A stretch of 64,000 nt of DNA, from NCBI GenBank assembly GCA_002364755.1, contig DEZI01000017.1, positions 36,562-100,561 of the forward strand, in the 5' to 3' direction. Below, piece by piece: positions 1 through 6,437 of this stretch; the first letter of the stretch is position 1, and the number at the start of each line of letters is the position of its first letter. The notes beneath the pieces are model-generated. The model was given only the letters and a program-made list of their open reading frames with translations, was not told where the DNA came from and made no database searches. A program made the position numbers and the translations under genes. The stretch comes from Stenotrophomonas maltophilia. GTDB taxonomy: Bacteria > Pseudomonadota > Gammaproteobacteria > Xanthomonadales > Xanthomonadaceae.

Positions 1-607
1 CCACACGTTCCAGCAGCGCGCCAAGGCCATACAGGCCTGCGGCCAGCAACACCGGCACGGCGATGTCGAAGCGGTCCAGCCAGCGCAGTTCCGGGAAACG
101 GGCCAGGTCGGGCACGCGCGCCAGGTCCGTGGCGAAGGCCTCGCGGGTCAGGAACCAGCCCATGTGGCTCCGCCAGAACCCGCCACTGACCGGGGAATGC
201 GGGTCCTGCGGCTGGTCGGCATGGCGGTGGTGATGGCGGTGGTGGGCGGCCCACCACAGCGGGCCCCGCTGCACGCTGGACGCGCCGATCACCGCGAAAA
301 GGAACTGCACCGGGCGAGAGGCGTGGAAGGTCCGGTGCGAGAAATAGCGGTGGTAGAAACCCGTGATCGCGAACATCCGCACCGCGTAAAGCGCCAGTGC
401 GACCGCTACCGCGGTCCAGGACACGCCGACCCAGATCACCCCCAGGCACGCCACATGCAGCAGGAAGAAGGGTACGGCCCGCAGCCAGTCGATGCGGCCG
501 CGCTGCGCCGGATCGGCCTGCGCCGCTGCGGCCTCGGTATCGAACCAGCGTCGCAGGGTCCGCAGCAGTCGCTCACGTCGGCGTGGAAGGGGCGCAGCAG
601 CGGACAT
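1..607 (-). CDS. Acyl-CoA/fatty acid desaturase (3' end outside window)
   Basis: Membrane desaturase that probably introduces a double bond into acyl chains. The reading frame begins at ATG 607 and runs off the left edge, so about 200 residues are visible. Two histidine boxes of the delta-9 desaturase family are present, HRYFSH and HHRHHH, on either side of hydrophobic segments. The third box must lie outside the window. The start is followed by a basic N-terminus and a first hydrophobic stretch (FFLLHVACLGVIWVGV). A predicted ECF-type promoter ends 34 bases upstream, placing the gene in the proposed sigma/ChrR regulon, which fits membrane-lipid remodelling under oxidative stress. Family assignment is firm; substrate is unknown. 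Confidence 0.88.
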   Translation of the reverse strand, partial: MSAAAPLPRRRERLLRTLRRWFDTEAAAAQADPAQRGRIDWLRAVPFFLLHVACLGVIWVGVSWTAVAVALALYAVRMFAITGFYHRYFSHRTFHASRPVQFLFAVIGASSVQRGPLWWAAHHRHHHRHADQPQDPHSPVSGGFWRSHMGWFLTREAFATDLARVPDLARFPELRWLDRFDIAVPVLLAAGLYGLGALLERV

Positions 608-640
608 GGGCGAGGTCTCGAAGGCGTGTCTGTGCATATG

Positions 641-667
641 TACGCAGCAGGGCGTGGATTGGATGCA
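641..667 (-). promoter_or_regulatory. Predicted ECF sigma promoter of the desaturase gene
   Basis: On the minus strand TGCATCCA (667-660), 12 bases, CTGCGTA (647-641). The desaturase start is at 607, leaving room for an untranslated leader of roughly 27 bases. The element has the same sequence and spacing as those before the sigma factor, tspO and the photolyase. Confidence 0.75.
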
Positions 668-691
668 CTCAATCGGCATGTCATGATGGCT

Positions 692-1459
692 TCACCTGCT
701 GCTCACGCTGCAGGACGGCACCAGCGGTCGTGCCCAGGCCTGTTGCCACTGCGCCTGTGGCTGCGTCGTCGCGGGTGAGGCGAAGCGTACGATGACGGCC
801 GGATAGGTGCCGCGCGCATCACGCAGGTTGCTGGTGCCGCGGAATTCCAGCAGGCGCCGGTCATCATCGGCGTAGACCAGGGACAGCCGCGGAGCGACCG
901 CGCCGTACCAGGTGGCCAGGCGCACCTCGATGGCCTGTGCGGGAGCACCCTGCCAGGTGAGCGGGCCGGTCCGCCGGACGCTGACCGGGTAGAAGCGTTG
1001 CCGGCCCGGCACCAGGAAGGGCAGGCGGACCTCATCGCCCTTCATCAGTGCAGGCCAGTGCGCGCGCACCGCCGCGTCGAATCCGGTATCGATCACCGCG
1101 TCGGCAGGAAGTGGAACCTGCGCACGCCGCTCCGCGGCGGGCGCGCTTTCCTTCCAGTCGATGCTGACCTGTCCGCCGGCCACCACCACTTTGGCGGCCT
1201 GGCCGCTGCGGCCGTCCTGCAGCAGGTAGCCCCGCGCCTGCGGCTGGGCGGTGCCCGGCAGTTCCTTGCGGGCGAACGGGCGACCGTCCGGGCACAGGTA
1301 CTGCACCCAGCGCGCCGCACCTTCGGTCGCCCCGCGCCGCCAGTGCACCTCGCGGTAGGCGGGGGTCCCGTCGGCCAGGCTGGCAACGCCTTCGCTGTGC
1401 AGCAGGGGGGTGGCGCTGGTCACGGTGGACAGGTACAGCATCAGCCCGGCGGTATGCAT
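692..1459 (-). CDS. Protein of unknown function, predicted ECF-regulon member
   Basis: Unrecognised 255-residue protein. The start at ATG 1459 is chosen because AAGGACC lies just upstream and because longer forms would run through the predicted promoter. The N-terminus is mildly hydrophobic (AGLMLYLSTVTSATPLL) and could be an export signal, but this is weak. The rest is soluble, beta-rich in appearance, with a conserved-looking block PFLVPGRQRFYPVSVRR near residue 170 and repeated basic/aromatic strands. It diverges from the sigma-factor gene and has its own copy of the predicted ECF promoter, so it is probably a core target. Function unknown. Confidence 0.75.
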   Translation of the reverse strand: MHTAGLMLYLSTVTSATPLLHSEGVASLADGTPAYREVHWRRGATEGAARWVQYLCPDGRPFARKELPGTAQPQARGYLLQDGRSGQAAKVVVAGGQVSIDWKESAPAAERRAQVPLPADAVIDTGFDAAVRAHWPALMKGDEVRLPFLVPGRQRFYPVSVRRTGPLTWQGAPAQAIEVRLATWYGAVAPRLSLVYADDDRRLLEFRGTSNLRDARGTYPAVIVRFASPATTQPQAQWQQAWARPLVPSCSVSSR

Positions 1460-1490
1460 GGGGGGTCCTTGCAGGTTGGTCTGCTGAACG

Positions 1491-1517
1491 TACGCACGAT
1501 GGGTCCAGCTGGATGCA
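1491..1517 (-). promoter_or_regulatory. Predicted ECF promoter of the 255-aa gene
   Basis: Minus strand TGCATCCA (1517-1510), 12 bases, GTGCGTA (1497-1491). The start codon of the 255-aa gene is at 1459. Back to back with the sigma-factor promoter; the two -35 elements are only 11 bases apart. Confidence 0.72.
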
Positions 1518-1528
1518 GGGCAGTGCGC

Positions 1529-1555
1529 TGCATCCAATCCGGCCTCTGCTGCGTA
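1529..1555 (+). promoter_or_regulatory. Predicted autoregulatory ECF promoter of the sigma-factor operon
   Basis: Plus strand TGCATCCA (1529-1536), 12 bases, CTGCGTA (1549-1555), followed 42 bases later by the sigma-factor start. ECF sigma factors commonly transcribe their own operon, so this copy anchors assignment of the motif to this sigma factor. Confidence 0.78.
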
Positions 1556-1596
1556 CAGCACACAGACCCCCTTCACCTGCCTGATCGCCGCCCGTG

Positions 1597-2220
1597 ATGT
1601 ACCCTGACGCCGCCAGCCCCTCCTTTGACTTCGACGCCGCACGCATCGTGTCCATGAGCCAGCAGCCAAGCAGCGAGCCGACCAACTGGACCGGTGACAT
1701 GGACGGCGTGGCGCGCCTGCGTGACCGCGCTTGTTTCATGCGCATCTATGATCACTTCATGCCTCGCCTGTGTGTCTACCTGCGCGGGCTCGGCGCGCCC
1801 GAAGCGGTGGCCGAGGAGCTTGCGCAGGAATGCCTGCTGCGGCTGTGGCTGCGCGCGGCCGACTACGATGCGGCGCAGGGTGCGCTGAGCACCTGGCTCT
1901 ACCGCATCGCGCGCAACCTGCAGATCGATCGGGTGCGCCATGAGCGCAGCTGGATGCAGGTGCAGGCAGCGGTGGAGCAGGCTGCCTGCAGCGACGCGCA
2001 GTCTGAGAGCAGTGCCGAGCACTATGCCGACCAGGCGCGCCTGCGCCAGCGCATCAACGAGTTGCCGGCGGTGCAGGCGCGGCTGGTGCGCATGTCCTAT
2101 TTTGAAGCCAAGAGCCACGGCGAAATTTCCGAGGCGCTGGGCATGCCGCTGGGGACGGTCAAGTCACACCTGCGCCGGGCCTTCCTGCAGCTGCAGTCCA
2201 AGGTTGGTGGCGTGCCATGA
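1597..2220 (+). CDS. rpoE: ECF RNA polymerase sigma factor, RpoE/ChrR (ECF11) type
   Basis: Extracytoplasmic-function sigma factor of 207 residues. Region 2 is clear (YDHFMPRLCVYLRGLG, AEELAQECLLRLW, STWLYRIARNLQIDRVR), as is region 4 (QARLVRMSYFEAKSHGEISE, GMPLGTVKSHLRRAF). The pairing with a cupin anti-sigma places it in the ECF11 group, known from Rhodobacter to answer singlet oxygen. The start is uncertain: ATG 1597 gives the longest form, while ATG 1654 or 1699 would also leave both regions intact. It overlaps the anti-sigma gene by four bases (ATGA), indicating translational coupling. Confidence 0.92.
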   Translation: MYPDAASPSFDFDAARIVSMSQQPSSEPTNWTGDMDGVARLRDRACFMRIYDHFMPRLCVYLRGLGAPEAVAEELAQECLLRLWLRAADYDAAQGALSTWLYRIARNLQIDRVRHERSWMQVQAAVEQAACSDAQSESSAEHYADQARLRQRINELPAVQARLVRMSYFEAKSHGEISEALGMPLGTVKSHLRRAFLQLQSKVGGVP

Positions 2221-2900
2221 ATCCGCACCACCACCTGCACGAATCGACCCTGCTCAGCTATGCGGCCGGCGCGTTGCCGGCACCGCTGAGCGTGGTCGCC
2301 GGTACGCACCTGGAGCAGTGCGCGCATTGCCGCCAGCGCATGCGCGACGCCGAGGCCATCGGCGCGGCGCTGATCGAACAGACCCAGCCGATGGTCGTGG
2401 GCGGCCGCAGCCAGGCGTTGCGCGCGGCGATGCTGGACGAGCTGGAGCGTGAAGCGCCTGCGGTGCCCGCCATCGCTGTCGCGCGGCCGGCCGCGTCGCC
2501 GGTGGAGCTGCCGGAGGTCAGTGCTGACCACCTGCCTGCGTCTCTTCAGCCGTATTTTGGTCATTCATTGGGTGCGCTGCGCTGGCGCTGGATCGCGCCG
2601 GGCGTGCGCTGCATCCGCTCCACGGAAATGCCCTCGCTGATCATGCTCAAGATCGCGCCGGGCAAGTGCCTGCCGATGCACAGCCACGGCCGCAGCGAGC
2701 TCACCCACATCCTGCGTGGCGCCTACAATGATGCGCTGGGTCTGTTCGCGCCAGGCGATGTGGCCGATCTGGACGAAGACGTGGAGCACCAGCCGGTCAC
2801 CGCACCGGGCGTGCCGTGCATCTGCGTGTCGGCATTGGATGCGCCCCTGGTGTTCAGTGGCTGGCTGGCGCGCAGGATACAGCGGTTCGTCAAGCTCTAG
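2217..2900 (+). CDS. chrR: ChrR-type zinc anti-sigma factor with C-terminal cupin
   Basis: Anti-sigma factor of 227 residues that should hold the upstream sigma factor inactive until singlet oxygen or organic peroxides are present. The N-terminal zinc anti-sigma domain has His6, His31, Cys35 and Cys38, the same residues and numbers as the zinc ligands of Rhodobacter sphaeroides ChrR. The cupin domain has His155, His157, Glu161 and His191, each 14 residues later than the ChrR cupin ligands 141, 143, 147 and 177. All metal ligands are therefore kept, supporting the same sensing chemistry. Co-transcribed with the sigma gene. Confidence 0.93.
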   Translation: MNPHHHLHESTLLSYAAGALPAPLSVVAGTHLEQCAHCRQRMRDAEAIGAALIEQTQPMVVGGRSQALRAAMLDELEREAPAVPAIAVARPAASPVELPEVSADHLPASLQPYFGHSLGALRWRWIAPGVRCIRSTEMPSLIMLKIAPGKCLPMHSHGRSELTHILRGAYNDALGLFAPGDVADLDEDVEHQPVTAPGVPCICVSALDAPLVFSGWLARRIQRFVKL

Positions 2901-2919
2901 AGCACTGGAGGAAAGCCCG

Positions 2920-3606
2920 ATGGGCAATGGCAATGCAATGCGGGTGCTGCTGGTGGGCGCCACCGGGCTGGTCGGGCAGGGCGTGCTGCAGGCCTGCCTG
3001 CAGTCTGCGGATGTCGGCCACGTCGTCGCACTGGTGCGCCGGCCAGGCAGCGTGCCGGGCAACGTCGATGAGATCGTGCTTGCGGACTTCCAGCGAGCCA
3101 CCAGCCTTGGCGATGCGCTCGCTGGATTCGACGCCTGTTTCTATTGTGCGGGCGCACCACCCGTGGGCACGGCCGAGCCCGAGTACCGCCAGGTCACGCT
3201 GCAGGTGACCCGCACCGTCGCAGAAGCCTGGGCGGCAGCCAATCCCCACGGATGTTTCCTGTATGTGTCGGGTGCACATGCCAACCCGGACAGCCGGATC
3301 ATGCCGCTGCGGGTGAAGGGTGAGACCGAGCAGGCGCTTGCCGATCTACCGGTGCGCACGGTGATGCTGCGACCGGCCGGCGTGCGGCCGGTATCCGGCA
3401 CCGGCACGCGACACACGGCGCTCAAGCCTTTCTATCTGCTGGCCCGTCCGCTGATGGCGGTGGCCGAGGGGCTGCTGCCGGCGCTGACCACCAGCAACCG
3501 CGGCATCGGCCAGGCGATGATCGCGCTGGCGCGGATGCCGTCACCGCCGAGCGTCGTGGAATGCGCGCAGATCAACGCGCTGGCGCGCGATCCTTCAGCA
3601 CGCTGA
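2920..3606 (+). CDS. NAD(P)-binding Rossmann-fold protein (atypical SDR/epimerase)
   Basis: 228-residue protein with an N-terminal dinucleotide-binding motif (GATGLVGQG) and an SDR-like layout, including a YVSGAHANPDS segment and KGETEQAL where the catalytic Tyr-x3-Lys would be. Similar proteins are annotated as NAD-dependent epimerases or HTATIP2/YbjT-like proteins. ATG 2920 follows a good ribosome site (GGAGGAAAG) 19 bases after chrR, so it is probably the third gene of the sigma operon. The 3' end overlaps the convergent hybrid kinase by 35 bases. Substrate unknown. Confidence 0.8.
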   Translation: MGNGNAMRVLLVGATGLVGQGVLQACLQSADVGHVVALVRRPGSVPGNVDEIVLADFQRATSLGDALAGFDACFYCAGAPPVGTAEPEYRQVTLQVTRTVAEAWAAANPHGCFLYVSGAHANPDSRIMPLRVKGETEQALADLPVRTVMLRPAGVRPVSGTGTRHTALKPFYLLARPLMAVAEGLLPALTTSNRGIGQAMIALARMPSPPSVVECAQINALARDPSAR

Positions 3607-5977
3607 TGATCGACTCGGCCAGGTCGCTGCGGGTGAACGGCTTCGACAGCAGCGGTGCAGAACGGCCATTGCTGCCGGCCGCATCGTGGTCGCGCGGATA
3701 GCCCGAGGTGAACAGCACTGCGACCTCTGGCCAGCGTTCCCGCACTTCACGGCCCAGCGCCCAGCCTGACATCCCCGGCATCACCACGTCGGAGAACAAC
3801 AGATCGATCTTCGCATCCGGACGCTCCAGCAGGCGCAGCGCGGACGGACCATCGTGCGCTTCCAGCACGCGGTAGCCCAGCTGCCGCAGCGCCTCGACGG
3901 TGTAGGCGCGCACGTCGTCGTTGTCTTCGGCGACCAGAATGGTTTCCTCGCGCGGCTCGTAACCGGCCAGGCCGGTGGAAGCCTCGACGGTCTCGCTGGG
4001 CAGCTCCAGCGAAGAGCGCGGGAACATCATGGTGATGCTGGTTCCGCCGCCCTCCACCGAATCGATGAGGACGTGGCCACCGGACTGCTTGACGAAGCCG
4101 TACACCATCGACAGGCCCAGGCCGGTGCCGCGGCCCACCTGCTTGGTGGTGAAGAAGGGTTCGAACACCTTGGCCATTGTGTCGGCGGACATGCCGTGGC
4201 CGTTGTCGCGAACCCGCAGCATCACGTATTCGCCCGGCGTGGCATCCGGGAACAGCGCGGCGTAGTCATGGTCGAGGTGACTGTTGTCGATCTCCACCAC
4301 CAGGCGCCCGCCACCGGACATCGCGTCACGCGCGTTCACCGCCAGGTTCAGCACCGAAGCCTCGAGCTGGCTGACGTCGAGTTCGACGCACCAGATACCT
4401 TCGCCGGTGCGGATGTCCAGAAGCACCAGTTCACCCAGTGTCCGCTGCAGCATGTCATGCATGCCAAGCAGCGCGTCGTTGAGATTCACGGCCTGGCTGC
4501 GCAACGGCTGCTTGCGCGCAAACGCCAGCAGCCGCTGGGTCAGGCTGGCGGCACGGCCGACGCCCTTCAGGGCGTTGTCCAGCGCACGCGCACTCATGTT
4601 GCCGGGCTGGCCGTCACGCTGGTTCAGCAGCATCGCGTGCTCGACGTTGCCGGCGATCACGGTCAGGATGTTGTTGAAGTCATGGGCAATGCCGCCGGTG
4701 AGCTGGCCCACCGCCTCGATTTTCTGTGCCTGCCGCAGCGCGTGCTCGGCCTGGATGCGGGCGGTGGTTTCCACGGCCTCGGAGACCACGGCGGTCACCG
4801 TGCCCTCGGCGTCCTGCAACGGACGGAACGTGAAATCAAAGCTGCGGCGACCGGTGGGCAGTTCAAGGTCCATCGCCTGCACCGCGCTGCGGCCGCGCGA
4901 GGCATCGGCCACGGCCTGGTCGACCACGCCGGCCAGCTCGGGTGTCGCGGCAAACCACGGCGATTCCCAGAACGGCAGGCCGATGACATCCTCCTTCTCG
5001 GCCAGAACTGCGGCTAGCGAGGCGACATTGGCATCGACGATGCAGCCGCTGCGATCCAGCAGCACCTGGTGCTGGAAACTGGATTCAAAGATGGCCTGCA
5101 GGCGCCGCTTGCTGGCCTGCAGTTCAGCGGTACGCGCCTGCACCTGCCGTTCAAGCGATTCGTTGTCCTCGCGCAGCGCCAGTTCGGCGCGCTTCAGAGA
5201 GGACACATCGCTGCCCAGGCAGGTATAGCCGGTGACGCTGCCATCGGCAGCACGCTCTGGCACGCAGTCCATCTGCAGGAAGCGGGACTCGCCACTGCGG
5301 TGCACCAGGGTGACCTGAAAGCTCGCGCGTTCGCCGGCCAGTACCCGCTGCAGGCTGGTCCGGGCATTGGCGAAGGCCTCCTCGCCACCCACCTCCGCGG
5401 CGGTCCGGCCGAGGATGCTCTGCAGGTCGGTGCCCTGCCAGTCGAGGAAGGCCTTGTTGGCAAAGCGGTAGCGGTGGTCGGTGTCGAGATGCGCGATCAG
5501 CGCCGGCACGGCATCAGTGATCTGCTGCAGCTGCGCCTGGCTTTCGTCCAGTGCCGCGCGGGTCTGGGTCAGCTGGTTGCGCTCGCTGGCTTCCTGGCGG
5601 GCGCGACGGATCGCGTCGGGCAGGCGCTGCAGGCGCTGCTTGACCACATAGTCACGCGCGCCACGGGTCAGCGCCTGCACCGCCAGTTCCTCGGTCAGGG
5701 TTCCGGAGACGAAGATGAAGGGGATGTGCGGTGCGCGCTCGCGCGCCAGGTCGAGCGCGGCATCGCCGTCGAATCCCGGCAGCACGTGGTCGGCCAGAAT
5801 GACGTCGAAACGATCACTCTCGATCGCTTCGATGAAGGCGTCGCGGGTCCACAGGCGCTCGATCTCGAAATCCAGCCCGCCCCGCTGCAGTTGCGCCGTG
5901 ATCAGCTCTGCATCGAGCGCGCTGTCCTCCAGCATGAGGATGCGCAGGTGCGAAGCACGGCGCGTGTCATCACGCAT
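3572..5977 (-). CDS. Hybrid sensor histidine kinase (REC-PAS-PAS-HK-REC)
   Basis: 801-residue soluble hybrid kinase, last gene of the phytochrome operon. A receiver domain (Asp63 as likely phosphoacceptor) is followed by two PAS domains (about 150-265 and 290-405), a coiled linker, the phosphoacceptor box AHDFNN with His432, an ATPase domain (NLAVNARDAM, DNGHGM, GTGLGLSMVYGFV) and a C-terminal receiver (DLLFSDVVMPGMSG). There is no membrane segment. It overlaps the upstream response-regulator gene by 8 bases, so both are translated from one message; the light-driven kinase upstream may phosphorylate its N-terminal receiver. The output partner is not encoded nearby. Confidence 0.9.
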   Translation of the reverse strand: MRDDTRRASHLRILMLEDSALDAELITAQLQRGGLDFEIERLWTRDAFIEAIESDRFDVILADHVLPGFDGDAALDLARERAPHIPFIFVSGTLTEELAVQALTRGARDYVVKQRLQRLPDAIRRARQEASERNQLTQTRAALDESQAQLQQITDAVPALIAHLDTDHRYRFANKAFLDWQGTDLQSILGRTAAEVGGEEAFANARTSLQRVLAGERASFQVTLVHRSGESRFLQMDCVPERAADGSVTGYTCLGSDVSSLKRAELALREDNESLERQVQARTAELQASKRRLQAIFESSFQHQVLLDRSGCIVDANVASLAAVLAEKEDVIGLPFWESPWFAATPELAGVVDQAVADASRGRSAVQAMDLELPTGRRSFDFTFRPLQDAEGTVTAVVSEAVETTARIQAEHALRQAQKIEAVGQLTGGIAHDFNNILTVIAGNVEHAMLLNQRDGQPGNMSARALDNALKGVGRAASLTQRLLAFARKQPLRSQAVNLNDALLGMHDMLQRTLGELVLLDIRTGEGIWCVELDVSQLEASVLNLAVNARDAMSGGGRLVVEIDNSHLDHDYAALFPDATPGEYVMLRVRDNGHGMSADTMAKVFEPFFTTKQVGRGTGLGLSMVYGFVKQSGGHVLIDSVEGGGTSITMMFPRSSLELPSETVEASTGLAGYEPREETILVAEDNDDVRAYTVEALRQLGYRVLEAHDGPSALRLLERPDAKIDLLFSDVVMPGMSGWALGREVRERWPEVAVLFTSGYPRDHDAAGSNGRSAPLLSKPFTRSDLAESIISVLKDRAPAR

Positions 5978-6437
5978 CGCGGGGACCTGTTCCGACGGAG
6001 GGGGGCGGTGGCGGTTGGTTGGTGATGCCCCAGAACATGCCCAGGCCCTGGATGGCGTCGAAGAACTCCTTGAAGTCCACCGGCTTGACCACGAAGGCGT
6101 TGACGCCCAGCTGGTAGCTGCGCACCAGGTCCTGCTCCTCGCGCGAGGAGGTGAGCATGACGATGGGCGTGCTGCTCAGCGCCGCATCGTTGCGCACCTG
6201 CTCCAGCACTTCCAGGCCATTGATCTTGGGCAGTTTCAGGTCGAGCAGGACCACCACCGGGCCACCATGCCGCGTCCCGGCATAGGCGCCTTCGCAGCGC
6301 AGGTAGTCCAGTGCTTCGGCACCGTCGCGCACATGGATGACGTCGTTCAGCAGCTGGCAGCGCGCCAGTGCAGCCATCGTCAGCTCGGCATCCTTGGGGC
6401 TGTCTTCAACCAGAAGGATGGGCCGCAGATCCCTCAT
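5970..6437 (-). CDS. Single-domain response regulator, phytochrome partner (Rcp1 type)
   Basis: 155-residue receiver-only regulator with Glu11/Asp12 in the acidic pocket, Asp66 as phosphoacceptor (LLDLKLPKING), Thr in VMLTSS and Lys in VVKPVDF. It resembles the Rcp1-like regulators that accompany phytochromes in bacteria. It overlaps bphP by 4 bases and the hybrid kinase by 8, so it probably carries phosphate from the phytochrome kinase to the next component. The proline run near the C-terminus (NQPPPPPSVG) is probably a flexible tail. Confidence 0.9.
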   Translation of the reverse strand: MRDLRPILLVEDSPKDAELTMAALARCQLLNDVIHVRDGAEALDYLRCEGAYAGTRHGGPVVVLLDLKLPKINGLEVLEQVRNDAALSSTPIVMLTSSREEQDLVRSYQLGVNAFVVKPVDFKEFFDAIQGLGMFWGITNQPPPPPSVGTGPRDA

